A model generated the notes under the pieces. It made no database searches. It saw only the letters and a list, made by a program, of their open reading frames with translations, and was not told where the DNA came from. 64,000 nt of DNA from Desulfarculaceae bacterium. GTDB lineage: Bacteria; Desulfobacterota; Desulfarculia; Desulfarculales; Desulfarculaceae. The DNA is taken from assembly GCA_020444545.1 (NCBI GenBank), contig JAHLKT010000003.1, forward strand, positions 62,001 to 126,000, written 5' to 3'. Position 1 is the stretch's first letter. Each line of letters starts with the position of its first letter. Below, in pieces: positions 1 to 9,731 of this stretch. Position numbers and translations under genes: made by a program.

Positions 1-429
1 GAGTTCTTCGGCCTGGCTGATGTGCAAACCACCCCCCAGCGCCTGCAACAGTGCCTGAGCCTGGAGCGCCTGCCCGAGTTCTGCGAGGGCATCAGCTCCC
101 TGGTCAAGCAGATCAGCGAGCAAGAGTGCGAGTTCTATTGCATGTGGGGCCACTTCGCCATTCGCAAGGACCTGATCAACGGCGGGGTGCGCTTCTCCAT
201 GCCCACCTGCCCCAACCTCCTGGCCTGGACCGTGACCACCGGCTTCCCCCCCGCGCCGGAGAAAGTCGTGGTGCACGCCACCATCGCCCGCACCCAGCAC
301 GACCCCGGTTTCATCGAGTCCTTGGAGGAGTTCGTGCAGATGTGGGTGCAGGGCCTGGAAGCCTCCGAGGAGCTGACCCAGAGCTGCGCGCCCACGCCCC
401 AGCCCCTGAGCGGCCTGGACAGCCTCTAG
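1..429 (+). CDS. Hypothetical protein, 5' end cut by window
   Basis: The reading frame is open from the first base (codons for EFFGLAD precede the first GTG at 22), so the gene probably starts outside the window and at least 142 residues are visible. It contains several Cys residues (QCLSLE, EFCEG, EFYCMWG, MPTCPN) and an acidic C-terminal half, with no membrane segment or signal peptide in the visible part. The stop is TAG at 427-429. I do not recognise the family. A GTG start at 22 is possible, but no Shine-Dalgarno sequence precedes it. Confidence 0.6.
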   Translation, partial: EFFGLADVQTTPQRLQQCLSLERLPEFCEGISSLVKQISEQECEFYCMWGHFAIRKDLINGGVRFSMPTCPNLLAWTVTTGFPPAPEKVVVHATIARTQHDPGFIESLEEFVQMWVQGLEASEELTQSCAPTPQPLSGLDSL

Positions 430-535
430 CCCCCTCCCCCGGCCGCGCCCCGGGGAAACGCCGCCCTTTCCCCCAGCCGCCCTTTTTTGGCATAGTGGTC
501 TGCGACGATCAACCGGCAGCCACGGGCGGGGGGCC

Positions 536-1162
536 ATGGACCGCAGCGACAAGCTCAACCTCTTCTATCTGATCAGCTTCCTCATCCTGCTGGCCTGGTC
601 CGGCTGGAAACCCTACGACCGCTTCACCTGGTTCCTGGAGGTGCTGCCCGCCCTCATGGGCCTGGCCGCCCTGGGGCTCACCTACCGCCGCTTCCGCTTC
701 ACGGACCTGCTCTACCTGCTCATGTGGCTGCACGCCCTGATCCTCTTGCTGGGCGGCCACTACACCTACGCCCGGGTGCCCCTGGGCGACTGGGTGAGCC
801 AGGCCTTTGACCTGGGGCGCAACAACTACGACAAGCTGGGCCACTTCGCCCAGGGCTTCGTGCCGGCCATGGTGGCCCGCGAGGTGTTCATCCGCAACGG
901 GGTGGTGGCCCGGCGGGGCTGGCTGGGGCTCTTGGTGGTCAGCCTGTGCCTGGCGGTCAGCGCCTTTTACGAGCTTATCGAGTGGTGGGTGGCGGTGCTC
1001 ACCGGCAGCGGGGCCGAGGACTTTTTGGGCACCCAGGGCTACGTGTGGGACACCCAGAGCGACATGGCCCTGTGCCTGCTGGGGGCCATCGTGGCGCTGC
1101 TTTGCCTGAGCCGCCTGCACAACCGCCAGCTCGCCCGCCTGCCAGAGGAGAAAAAGCCATGA
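536..1162 (+). CDS. DUF2238 / YjdF-like inner membrane protein
   Basis: This 208-residue polytopic membrane protein has five to six hydrophobic helices. The conserved family signature is present: GHYTYARVPLGDW in the middle, then NNYDKLGHFAQGF, then SAFYELIEWWVA and DTQSDM near the C-terminus. These are typical of DUF2238 (E. coli YjdF), whose biochemical role is not established. The conserved His, Asp and Glu residues in or near helices could bind a metal (inference). The gene overlaps the next one by ATGA (1159-1162), so the two membrane proteins are probably translated together. Confidence 0.85.
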   Translation: MDRSDKLNLFYLISFLILLAWSGWKPYDRFTWFLEVLPALMGLAALGLTYRRFRFTDLLYLLMWLHALILLLGGHYTYARVPLGDWVSQAFDLGRNNYDKLGHFAQGFVPAMVAREVFIRNGVVARRGWLGLLVVSLCLAVSAFYELIEWWVAVLTGSGAEDFLGTQGYVWDTQSDMALCLLGAIVALLCLSRLHNRQLARLPEEKKP

Positions 1163-1812
1163 CCGAGGCCTCCATCCGCGCCCTGAGCGGCCTGCGCGAT
1201 TTGAGCACCTTGCAGTGGTACGTGATCCCGCTGCTGGCCTACACCTTCTACATCTACAGCGCCCAGTTTAAAAAGGCGCGGCGAACCGCCGACTGGAACG
1301 GCCTGCTGGCCGGGCTGACCATCTTCGGCATGGACTTCGTTAACGAGTCCATCAACGGCTGGATTCTGCACTTCACGCAGCACTCGGCCCTGTGGACCGC
1401 GCCCGGCCCCACCGCCCTGCGCACCATGGTGGGCTGGAACATCGAGATCATGTTCATGTTCGCCATCATGGGCCTGATCTACTACCAGACCATCTCCGAC
1501 GACCCCAAAGAGAAGATACTGGGCATCCCCAACCGCTGGTTCTGGGCCATAGGCTACAGCGCCTTCTGCGTGTTCGTGGAGTGCCTGCTCAACAAGGGCG
1601 GTTTGCTGATCTGGGAGTATCCCTTCTGGACCCGCAGCTTCGCCGGGGTGTGGCTCATCTTCCTGTTCGGCTACTTCCACTTCTTCGTGGCCGCCATCAT
1701 CGTGCTCAGCCTCAAGTCGCTCAAGGCCAAGGTGTTCACCGTGTCCGGCATCTACGCCGTGGCCGTGGTCCTGAACATCATCGGCCTGGGGATCATGGGC
1801 TGGCGCTACTAG
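1159..1812 (+). CDS. Hypothetical polytopic membrane protein
   Basis: This 217-residue protein has about six predicted transmembrane segments (for example YVIPLLAYTFYIYSA near residue 21 and the C-terminal VAVVLNIIGLGIMGWRY). I chose the ATG at 1159 because it overlaps the upstream stop in an ATGA arrangement. The longer in-frame extension back to 946 would run through the DUF2238 gene and is a shadow. Residues such as DFVNESINGW, WNIEIMF and FVECLLNKGG sit in or next to helices. I do not recognise a family. Coupling to the DUF2238 gene suggests a shared membrane role. Confidence 0.75.
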   Translation: MTEASIRALSGLRDLSTLQWYVIPLLAYTFYIYSAQFKKARRTADWNGLLAGLTIFGMDFVNESINGWILHFTQHSALWTAPGPTALRTMVGWNIEIMFMFAIMGLIYYQTISDDPKEKILGIPNRWFWAIGYSAFCVFVECLLNKGGLLIWEYPFWTRSFAGVWLIFLFGYFHFFVAAIIVLSLKSLKAKVFTVSGIYAVAVVLNIIGLGIMGWRY

Positions 1813-1917
1813 CCGGGCCCCGGGTTTTTTGCTTTGACCGCCGGCGCGGCGGGTTACAATGAGCCCAGCTCATGGCCGCCCTCGGGGGCCGCAAACCCTC
1901 GCCTAAGGATCTGCCGC

Positions 1918-2664
1918 ATGCCTTTGCCCAAATTGCTAGCCGCCGCCCTGGCCGCGCTCCTGCTGCTGGCCGCCGGGCCGGAAGCCGGGGCATCTCCGGT
2001 CCCCACCTGGCTGCGGCCTGATCTCAGCAAGTCCCTCTGGCTGCCCCTGGATAGCTACCAGGCCGACACCAGCCTTTCGGTGCCCTACAAGGACACCTAC
2101 GTGGAGGTGTGGCAGACCACGGCCAAGCGCCAGGGCGCGGCCTTTGCCAGTTTTTACGAGATAAGCAAATACGACCTGACCGAGAAGTTCCTGTTCTACG
2201 TCTTCCGCCTGCTCAACAACGGCCGGGTGTTCCAGATAAACATGGAGATTCCGGGCGGCACCGGGGTCTGCCTGATGGACAAGGAGGGCAAGGGGGACTT
2301 CCAAAAAGTAGGCAGCATCTACGACGACCCCCAAATGCCCGCCTGGGCCGTGGCCATGGCCCGCGGGCCCAAGACCTTCTTCCCCCCGCCGGAGATGCGC
2401 TCGGCCAAGGACCAGGGCATTCAGATGAAAGACGTTTTCCCTTCCCTAAAAGGCAGGGAGACCAAGGTGCACCGCTACCGACTTTCCAACGGCAGCCACA
2501 TCTTTTTGAAGATGTTCCCCAACCGGACGGTGTGGGGCTATGACCTCAAGGCGGTGAACAAGCCCCCGGTTTCTTATTGGGCCCCCAAGTGGGACCGCTC
2601 CTACAGCCGCCAGGACACCCCGCCCCAGCCGGACTTCAAAAGCTACGGAGTGCCGACGCCGTGA
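1918..2664 (+). CDS. Hypothetical exported protein
   Basis: This 248-residue protein starts at the ATG at 1918, which opens a classic signal peptide: MPLPK, a run of Ala/Leu, then AGPEAGASP as a plausible signal peptidase I site near residue 26. The mature part is soluble, with many aromatic and charged residues, and no recognised domain. The phrase SNGSHIFLKMFPNRTVWGYD near the C-terminus looks like beta strands. A longer start at 1834 would place non-hydrophobic sequence before the signal and is less likely. The stop overlaps the next gene's GTG start. Confidence 0.7.
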   Translation: MPLPKLLAAALAALLLLAAGPEAGASPVPTWLRPDLSKSLWLPLDSYQADTSLSVPYKDTYVEVWQTTAKRQGAAFASFYEISKYDLTEKFLFYVFRLLNNGRVFQINMEIPGGTGVCLMDKEGKGDFQKVGSIYDDPQMPAWAVAMARGPKTFFPPPEMRSAKDQGIQMKDVFPSLKGRETKVHRYRLSNGSHIFLKMFPNRTVWGYDLKAVNKPPVSYWAPKWDRSYSRQDTPPQPDFKSYGVPTP

Positions 2665-3176
2665 GCCGCGCCCTGATCATCGTGGACATGCTGGCCGATT
2701 TCGCGCGCCCCGGCGCGGCCCTGTTCGTGCCGGGCGCTCCGGAGATCGTGCCCGCCATCCGGGACGAGCTGGAGGCCGCCCGCCAGGCCGGCGATTTGGT
2801 CATCTACGTGTGCGACGCCCACGAGCCCGACGACAAGGAGTTCGAGCGCTTCCCGTCCCACGCCGTGGCCGGCAGCCCCGGGGCGGAGATAATCGAGGAG
2901 CTGGCCCCGATGCCCGGCGAAGTGGTGGTGACCAAAACCCGCTACAGCCCCTTTTTCGGCACCGGGCTGGGGGAGATACTGGCCGACGCGGGCATAAGGC
3001 GGGCCACGGTGGTGGGGGTGTGCACCCACATCTGCGTGATGGAGACGGTGTGCGGCCTGGCCAACCGCGACCTGGAGGTGCGGGTGCCCGCCGCGGCGGT
3101 GGCCGACTTCGACCCCGGCCAGGCCTCGGCGGCGCTAAAGCGCATGCAAAGCCTGTTCGGCGCGGAAATTTGCTGA
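2661..3176 (+). CDS. Isochorismatase/nicotinamidase-family cysteine hydrolase
   Basis: This 171-residue protein has the full cysteine-hydrolase triad layout: catalytic Asp in ALIIVDMLADF (about residue 9), Lys in VVVTKTRYS (about 93) and nucleophile Cys in VVGVCTHICV (about 120). DAHEPDDKEF followed by FPSHAVAGSPGAEI matches the nicotinamidase metal-binding and substrate-loop pattern, so amide hydrolysis of nicotinamide or a related compound is the best guess. The start is GTG at 2661, overlapping the upstream TGA by GTGA; the longer frame start at 2577 lies inside the upstream gene. Confidence 0.85.
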   Translation: MSRALIIVDMLADFARPGAALFVPGAPEIVPAIRDELEAARQAGDLVIYVCDAHEPDDKEFERFPSHAVAGSPGAEIIEELAPMPGEVVVTKTRYSPFFGTGLGEILADAGIRRATVVGVCTHICVMETVCGLANRDLEVRVPAAAVADFDPGQASAALKRMQSLFGAEIC

Positions 3177-3220
3177 GGCGCGGACCGCACTTCCCGGCTT
3201 GTACCGCGCGGCCAGTTTGG

Positions 3221-3236
3221 TATCCTGTTAAGGATA
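3221..3236. promoter_or_regulatory. Inverted repeat upstream of glutaredoxin gene
   Basis: The 16-bp sequence TATCCTGTTAAGGATA has perfect 6-bp arms around GTTA and lies 40 bp before the glutaredoxin-like start at 3276. It is short, AT-rich against GC-rich surroundings, and could be a repressor operator. No regulator is identified. Confidence 0.35.
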
Positions 3237-3275
3237 AATAGTCAATTCGCCCAATTTCAGGGAAAGGATCCGCCC

Positions 3276-3527
3276 ATGACTCCGCCGGTGAAACTCTACG
3301 CGCTGAGCACTTGCAGCCACTGCCGCAACACCCGCAAATTCTTGGATGATAACAACGTGGCCTACGACGTGGTGGAGGTGGATCTCTGCCCCCTGGACGA
3401 GCGCGAGAAGATGATCGACGAGGTGAAGAAATACAACCCCGCCTGCTCCTTCCCCACCCTGATCGTCGGCGACAAGGTCATCGTGGGCTACCGCGAGCAG
3501 GAGATCAAGGAGGCGCTCGGCCTATGA
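3276..3527 (+). CDS. Glutaredoxin-like thiol-disulfide protein
   Basis: This 83-residue thioredoxin-fold protein carries a CSHC active site (STCSHCRN, residues about 13-16) and the cis-Pro region CSFPTLIVGD typical of glutaredoxins. It resembles the glutaredoxin-family proteins that pair with ferredoxin:thioredoxin reductase catalytic chains in anaerobes. The ATG at 3276 is preceded by GGGAAAGGA. The stop overlaps the ftrB start (ATGA at 3524), so it probably encodes the direct partner of the next gene and acts in cytoplasmic disulfide reduction. Confidence 0.9.
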   Translation: MTPPVKLYALSTCSHCRNTRKFLDDNNVAYDVVEVDLCPLDEREKMIDEVKKYNPACSFPTLIVGDKVIVGYREQEIKEALGL

Positions 3528-3856
3528 GCCCGCAAGAGCTCTATGAAATGCTCAAGAAGGTCCAGGAGCCCAAGGGGTATTTCTTCAACCAGGACATGGA
3601 CCGCACCATGCAGCTCATGGAGGGCCTGCTCTTGAACAAAGAGCGCTACGGCTACATGTGCTGCCCCTGCCGCCTGGCCTCGGGCGACCGCGCCAAGGAT
3701 GCGGACATCATTTGTCCCTGCGTCTATCGCGAGCCCGACGTGGCCGAGTTCGGCTCCTGCTACTGCAACCTCTACGTGACCGAGGCCTGGAACCGGGGCG
3801 AGGAGGCCCAGGAGTACGTGCCCGAGCGGCGCCCGGCCGACAAGATGCCCTATTAA
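3524..3856 (+). CDS. ftrB: Ferredoxin:thioredoxin reductase, catalytic chain
   Basis: This 110-residue protein has the diagnostic cysteine pattern MCCPCRLASG, then CPCVYR, then CYCNLYV, which binds a [4Fe-4S] cluster next to a redox-active disulfide. The enzyme passes electrons from reduced ferredoxin to a thioredoxin/glutaredoxin protein. The variable chain of plant-type FTR is absent nearby, as is usual for anaerobic bacterial and archaeal forms. The physical substrate is probably the co-translated CSHC glutaredoxin upstream. Confidence 0.92.
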   Translation: MSPQELYEMLKKVQEPKGYFFNQDMDRTMQLMEGLLLNKERYGYMCCPCRLASGDRAKDADIICPCVYREPDVAEFGSCYCNLYVTEAWNRGEEAQEYVPERRPADKMPY

Positions 3857-3905
3857 GACAAAACCGGACCGCCCCCTGGGGGAGCGGCCCGGACGATTCC
3901 TTCGG

Positions 3906-3928
3906 AGCCGGGCCGATATGGTCCGGCT
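3906..3928. terminator. Hairpin between convergent genes
   Basis: The arms AGCCGG and CCGGCT, extended by a GCC/GGT pairing, surround a short AT loop. CTGGTTTT follows on the + strand, giving a short U-run. It lies between ftrB and the convergent zinc-ribbon gene, so a terminator is likely. Confidence 0.5.
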
Positions 3929-3952
3929 CTGGTTTTGGGCGGGGTTCCGGCC

Positions 3953-4138
3953 CTAGGCCTGGCCATCCAGCTTGCACTGGGTGAAGTCGATCTTCTCGCT
4001 GCAGCCGGAGCAGTAGCGCTCCTTGTCGAACTCGTCGGAGAATATCTCGTTTTCCTTGCCGCACTTGGGGCAGGCGCAGGTGAAGGACTTCAGTTCCTTG
4101 AACTGCTCAAAACCGGGACAATGACGGGGAGTGGTCAC
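3953..4138 (-). CDS. Small zinc-ribbon protein
   Basis: This 61-residue protein has two CxxC knuckles: CPKC (about residue 24) and CSGC (about residue 45), with additional Cys at CACP. This pattern resembles rubredoxin-like or zinc-ribbon domains. The upstream sequence on the minus strand contains AAAGGAG before the ATG at 4138. No enzymatic domain is present. It is likely a metal-binding accessory protein of unknown role, convergent with ftrB. Confidence 0.7.
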   Translation of the reverse strand: MTTPRHCPGFEQFKELKSFTCACPKCGKENEIFSDEFDKERYCSGCSEKIDFTQCKLDGQA

Positions 4139-4380
4139 AATACGCTCCTTTGTGAAGGTTCGGGGCCTCGGCCACGCGCGCCCGGGCCCACTTACCGCTG
4201 GCAGACTCGCTTGGTTTAATTAATTTTTGCAGCCTGCCGGGGGCCGGGTCAAGGGGGTTTGCCGCAGGCCTCACACGGCTTGCGTCCGGGCATGGTTTGG
4301 TGTACTTATCATGCTTTGAGGTCTTGCCGAAAAGGCTTTTCGGCGGCCTATTGTTCGTTTTTCATCCGGAGGTTTGCTTC

Positions 4381-5739
<1,359 letters not shown>

Positions 5740-5744
5740 CCTCC

Positions 5745-6488
5745 ATGGGCCCGGGCGGAGGGGGCGGGGCCGAAACCACCCAAAGCCGCCTGGGCCGCCA
5801 TAGCTTTGAGCAGCCCGCCAAGGGCTACCGCTTTTCCATGGACAGTGTGCTGCTGGCCGCCTTTGCCGGCCGGCGGGAGGGCCTCGTGGCCGACCTGGGG
5901 GCCGGCTGCGGGGTGCTCTGCGTGCTTTTGGCCGCGCGGGGCCTGGCCGGGCCTTTCTTCGCCGTGGAGCTGGACCCCCTGGCCGCGGCCTGCGCCGCGC
6001 GCAACCTGGCCCGCGCCGGGGTGCCGGGCCGAGTGCTCACCCACGACCTGGCCTCGCCCCACCCGGAGCTGGGGGGCGGCTCCTTCTCCCTGGTCATCAG
6101 CAACCCGCCTTTTGGCAAGCCCGGCGAGGGGCGCATCCCGCCCGACCCGTCCCGCGCCCGGGCGCGCCACCGCCTGGCCCTGGACGAGGACGCCCTGTGG
6201 GCCACGGCCTCCCGCCTGCTGAGGGCCCAGGGCCGCCTGGCCCTGTGCTGGCCGCCCTCGCGCCTGCCCCGCGCCCTGGCCGGGCTGGCCGCGCATCGTC
6301 TGGCCCCCCGCCGCCTGCGCCTGGTGCACGGCCGGGCGGAGCTACCCGCCAAGATCGCCCTGATCGAAGCGGTCAAGGACGGCGGCGAGGAGCTATCGGT
6401 CGAACCTCCCCTGATCATCTACGCGGATGCGGGCCAGGAATACGGCCCCGAGGTCGCGGCTATTTACGAGGAGCTTTGCGGGCTCTGA
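5745..6488 (+). CDS. TrmN6-like N6-adenine tRNA methyltransferase
   Basis: This 247-residue class I SAM-dependent methyltransferase has the SAM-binding loop VADLGAGCGVLCVLL (about residues 46-60) and the N6-adenine motif IV VISNPPFG (about 118-125). The N-terminal region SFEQPAKGYRFSMDSVLLAAF is characteristic of the YfiC/TrmN6 group that modifies A37 of a tRNA. The 3' end overlaps the convergent DUF721 gene by 29 bp. The specific tRNA target is inferred from family resemblance. Confidence 0.8.
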   Translation: MGPGGGGGAETTQSRLGRHSFEQPAKGYRFSMDSVLLAAFAGRREGLVADLGAGCGVLCVLLAARGLAGPFFAVELDPLAAACAARNLARAGVPGRVLTHDLASPHPELGGGSFSLVISNPPFGKPGEGRIPPDPSRARARHRLALDEDALWATASRLLRAQGRLALCWPPSRLPRALAGLAAHRLAPRRLRLVHGRAELPAKIALIEAVKDGGEELSVEPPLIIYADAGQEYGPEVAAIYEELCGL

Positions 6489-6915
6489 GGCTGGCCCGGC
6501 CCAGGGACGCGAGGGCCGCGCGCAGCTCGGGGTCTTGAATGTGGGCCAGCCCGGCCTCCATCTCGGCCTCTTCGCCGGGCTCCAGCTCGGGCAGGGGCGG
6601 CGGGGGCGGCTTGGGCGGCGGCGGGGCGGGGGCCTTGACCAGCTTGAGGCTGGCCACCGCGAAACCGGCCCCGCGCAGGCGTTCGCACAGCTCCGGGGCC
6701 AGCATGGTCAGCTCCTGCACCCAGGCCGCGCCGCTGACCGCCACCACCAGCACCCCGCCCTGCTCCAGGGCCACGGGCAGGGCCTTCTTGGCGATGCCCG
6801 GCCCCACGGCCTCGCGCCAGGCGGCCAAAAGCTCTGGCGCGGGCAGGCGCGAGGCCAAGGCCCCGGGCAGGGCCCCGCCCAACAGATCTCTTATGCTCAC
6901 CGGATCGCGCACCAT
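6460..6915 (-). CDS. DUF721 (DciA-like) protein
   Basis: This protein of about 151 residues has the DUF721 core: an initial helix SIRDLLGGAL, then LLAAWREAVGPGIAKKALP, then the strand-rich GGVLVVAVSGAAWVQELTML. Family members include DciA, which helps load the replicative helicase, and shorter proteins of unknown role. A proline-rich linker (PPPPKPPPPPLP) leads to an acidic and then basic C-terminus. The start at 6915 is preferred because the domain begins immediately; an ATG at 6939 (MLAGYTGAM) with upstream CGGAGA is the alternative. Confidence 0.75.
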   Translation of the reverse strand: MVRDPVSIRDLLGGALPGALASRLPAPELLAAWREAVGPGIAKKALPVALEQGGVLVVAVSGAAWVQELTMLAPELCERLRGAGFAVASLKLVKAPAPPPPKPPPPPLPELEPGEEAEMEAGLAHIQDPELRAALASLGRASLRARKAPRK

Positions 6916-7014
6916 GGCCCCAGTATAGCCCGCGAGCATGACCCTTGTCTCCGGGACGGACAAAAGGCTAGACTTAATGCCTACTGCCCCGCCACTCATG
7001 CTGGGGGATTGCCG

Positions 7015-8304
7015 ATGCCCGCCAACCCTCGCCCCTCGCCCTATCGCTGGCTGGTCTTCGCGGTGCTGGCCGCGGCCTACCTTCTGGTCTACTTCCACCG
7101 CACCTGCCCGGCGGTGGTGGCCTCGGACCTGATGCGCGACCTTGAGGCCGGGGCCACGGCGGTGGGCCTCTTAGGCGCGGCCTACTTCTACCCCTACGCC
7201 ATCATGCAGATACCAGCCGGGCTGCTCTCGGACTCCTGGGGCCCGCGCAAGACCATTACCGTGTTCTTCGTGCTGGCGGGCATCGGCTCCATCTGGCTGG
7301 GCCTGGCCGGCTCCATCGGCCCGGCCATCGCCGCCCGCACCCTGGTGGGGCTGGGGGTGGCCATGGTCTTCGTACCCACCATGAAGGTGCTCACCCACTG
7401 GTTCAAGCGGAGCGAGTTCGCGGGCATGATGGGCATCCTCATGGCCTTAGGGGGAGTGGGGGCCTACAGCGCGGCCCAGCCCCTGGCTTGGCTCAGCGTG
7501 GCCCTGGGCTGGCGGGGCAGCTTCATCCTCATCGGCGCGGTCACCCTGGCCCTGGCCGTAATCATCTGGGTGGTGGTGCGCAACCGGCCCGAGGACAAGG
7601 GCCTGCCCCCCATTATCGACGCGGCCGACGGCCCCAGCGGCGTGGCGGCCATTCCCCTGGGCAAGGGCATGAAGATGGTCCTGGGCAACGGCCGTTTCTG
7701 GGCGGTGGCCATCTGGTTCTTCTTCAGCCTGGGGGTGTTCTTCTCCATGGGCGGCCTGTGGGGCGGGCCCTATCTCATGCAGGTCTACGGCCTCACCAAG
7801 CCCCAGGCCGGGGCCCTGCTGTCCATGATCGCGGTGGGCATGATCATCGGCAGCCCGCTCATCTCCTGGTTCTCGGACAAGGTGATGGTCTCGCGCAAAA
7901 AGGTGCTCATCATCGCCACCACCCTGCACCTGCTGCTGCTCCTGGTGCTCTGGCTGGAGCCCGCGGGCATGAACCTGGGCCTGTTGTATTTGTGGTTCTT
8001 CCTGTTCAGCGTGTGCTCCAGCGCCATCGTGGTGGTGGCTTTCACCACCACCAAGGAGCTGTTCCCCGTGGCCATCGCGGGCACCTCCACCGGCCTGGTC
8101 AATTTGTTCCCCTTCTTCGGCGGGGCGGTGATGCAGCCGGTGAGCGGCTGGCTGCTCAGCCTGCAAGGCGGCCCCCAGGGCCCCTACACCCCTGCCATGT
8201 ACGGCAACCTTTTCCTGTTCTGGGCGGCCTGCGTGGTCGTGGCCCTGGTCGCGGTGTGCCTGGCCCAGGACACCCTGCCCGGACGCAAAGGAAAAGCAGC
8301 GTGA
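7015..8304 (+). CDS. MFS transporter
   Basis: This 429-residue protein has 12 predicted membrane helices and the MFS loop motif DSWGPRKTITVFF between helices 2 and 3 (near residue 75). The second half repeats a related motif, SWFSDKVMVSRKKV. GGGGG at 7003-7007 precedes the ATG at 7015. It resembles organic-anion MFS carriers, but no substrate can be assigned. The stop overlaps the thioesterase GTG by GTGA, so the two genes form an operon. Confidence 0.88.
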   Translation: MPANPRPSPYRWLVFAVLAAAYLLVYFHRTCPAVVASDLMRDLEAGATAVGLLGAAYFYPYAIMQIPAGLLSDSWGPRKTITVFFVLAGIGSIWLGLAGSIGPAIAARTLVGLGVAMVFVPTMKVLTHWFKRSEFAGMMGILMALGGVGAYSAAQPLAWLSVALGWRGSFILIGAVTLALAVIIWVVVRNRPEDKGLPPIIDAADGPSGVAAIPLGKGMKMVLGNGRFWAVAIWFFFSLGVFFSMGGLWGGPYLMQVYGLTKPQAGALLSMIAVGMIIGSPLISWFSDKVMVSRKKVLIIATTLHLLLLLVLWLEPAGMNLGLLYLWFFLFSVCSSAIVVVAFTTTKELFPVAIAGTSTGLVNLFPFFGGAVMQPVSGWLLSLQGGPQGPYTPAMYGNLFLFWAACVVVALVAVCLAQDTLPGRKGKAA

Positions 8305-8726
8305 GTGAACTCAAGGAGCGTCTGGCCTACGCCAGTGAGGCCGTGGGCGGCGACCCCTGGGCCCGTTTTCTGGGCCTCGCCGTGGAGAGCCTGGGCGAGG
8401 CTCAAGCCACCATCAGCTTCGTGCCCGGCCCGGACCACCTCAACGCAGTGGGCCGGGTGCACGGCTCGGTGCTCTACGCCCTGGCCGACCAGGCCATGGC
8501 CGTGGCGGCCAACACCTTGGAACGCCCCGCCCTGGTGGTGGAGGCACGCATCAGCTTCGTGGGCAAGGCCGCGCCCGGCGAAAAGCTCTCGGCCAGCGCC
8601 CGCGCCCTGGACCTGGGCCGCACCCTCAGCCTGTGGGAGGTGAGCATCACCAACCCGGAGGGCCGTCTGGTGGCCCTGGCCGGGGGACGGGGCTACCACG
8701 CCGCGCCCAAGCCTATCCCCGCCTAG
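8301..8726 (+). CDS. PaaI-type hotdog acyl-CoA thioesterase
   Basis: This 141-residue single hotdog domain has the family signature HLNAVGRVHGSVLYALADQA (about residues 45-65), in which the conserved His, Gly and Asp line the active site. The second half has the expected strand pattern VEARISFVGKAAPGEKL. It starts with GTG at 8301, overlapping the upstream stop. It probably hydrolyses an acyl- or aryl-CoA ester in the cytoplasm. Pairing with an MFS carrier suggests release of a CoA-bound product for export (inference). Confidence 0.85.
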   Translation: MSELKERLAYASEAVGGDPWARFLGLAVESLGEAQATISFVPGPDHLNAVGRVHGSVLYALADQAMAVAANTLERPALVVEARISFVGKAAPGEKLSASARALDLGRTLSLWEVSITNPEGRLVALAGGRGYHAAPKPIPA

Positions 8727-8819
8727 TCCCCGGCCCATTCCTGTGTTAAATTTCATAGCTCATTACCCGGCGATTTGCCCCGCGCCACCCAATTGCCTCG
8801 CAACAAGGATGCAGCTCGG

Positions 8820-9728
8820 ATGAGATCACGTGACATCATCATGATCGTGGTGGCCTTTGCCGGCATCTCCTGCGGGGTGTTTTTGCCCGGGCCTTCCTCC
8901 TGGGTCACCCCCTTCACGATCTACATGATGATGGGCGTGCTCTACCTTTCCTTCCTGCGCATCGACTTCGGGGTGCTGACCCGCATCAAGGGGGTGGACC
9001 TGGGCGAGCTGGCCCTGTGGAGCCTGCTCAAGCTGGTGCTCATGCCGGTGATCTTGTGGGCCCTCGCCGCCTGGCTGGCCCCGGGCTGGGCCCTGCCGGT
9101 GCTCTTGTTGGCCGGCATCTCCGCCGGGGTGACCGCGCCTTTCTTCTGCCAGATGCTGGGCGGCGACCAGGCGCGCTCCCTGCAACTAACGGTGATCACC
9201 TCGGTGCTGGTGCCCTTCACCCTGCCCGCCCTGGTTTGGCTGCTGGTCGGGCAAGAGATCAACCTGCCCCTGGTGGCCATGGGCCGCATGTTGGCCCTGG
9301 TCATCTTCGTGCCCCTGGTACTGGCCTGGCTCACCATGCGTCTGGCCCCCGGCGTGCTGGCCCCCCTGGGGCGCATCCAGTTCCCCCTGACCAACACCCT
9401 TTTCTTTTTGATCAACCTGGGGGTCTTCGCGCCTTACGCCAGCTTTTTCTTTGAGCAATCCGGCCAGGTGGTCACCGCGGTGGTGCTCTCATGCCTACTG
9501 GCCGGGGCCTACTTCGGCGCGGTCTGGGCCCTGGGCCGCCTCAGCCATCAGCGCCTGGACCATTTCTCCTGCGGCACGGGCATGGTGTTCATTAACAACG
9601 TGCTGGTGGTGGTGGTGGCGGCCAAGTTCTTCGGCCCCCGCGCCCCGCTCTTGGCCGCGGCCTATATGCTGCCCTTTTTCCTGATGCTACTGCCCTACCG
9701 CCTGCTCAAGCCCAAGGGAGGCAACTAG
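8820..9728 (+). CDS. Bile acid:sodium symporter (BASS/SBF) family transporter
   Basis: This 302-residue protein has about nine to ten hydrophobic helices. The segments LLAGISAGVTAPFFCQMLGGD and CGTGMVFINNVLVVVVAAKFF resemble the two crossover motifs of the BASS fold, which transports organic anions with Na+. I chose the ATG at 8820, preceded by AAGGA at 8805-8809, over the longer frame from 8775. The substrate is unknown. Confidence 0.7.
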   Translation: MRSRDIIMIVVAFAGISCGVFLPGPSSWVTPFTIYMMMGVLYLSFLRIDFGVLTRIKGVDLGELALWSLLKLVLMPVILWALAAWLAPGWALPVLLLAGISAGVTAPFFCQMLGGDQARSLQLTVITSVLVPFTLPALVWLLVGQEINLPLVAMGRMLALVIFVPLVLAWLTMRLAPGVLAPLGRIQFPLTNTLFFLINLGVFAPYASFFFEQSGQVVTAVVLSCLLAGAYFGAVWALGRLSHQRLDHFSCGTGMVFINNVLVVVVAAKFFGPRAPLLAAAYMLPFFLMLLPYRLLKPKGGN

Positions 9729-9731
9729 GCC

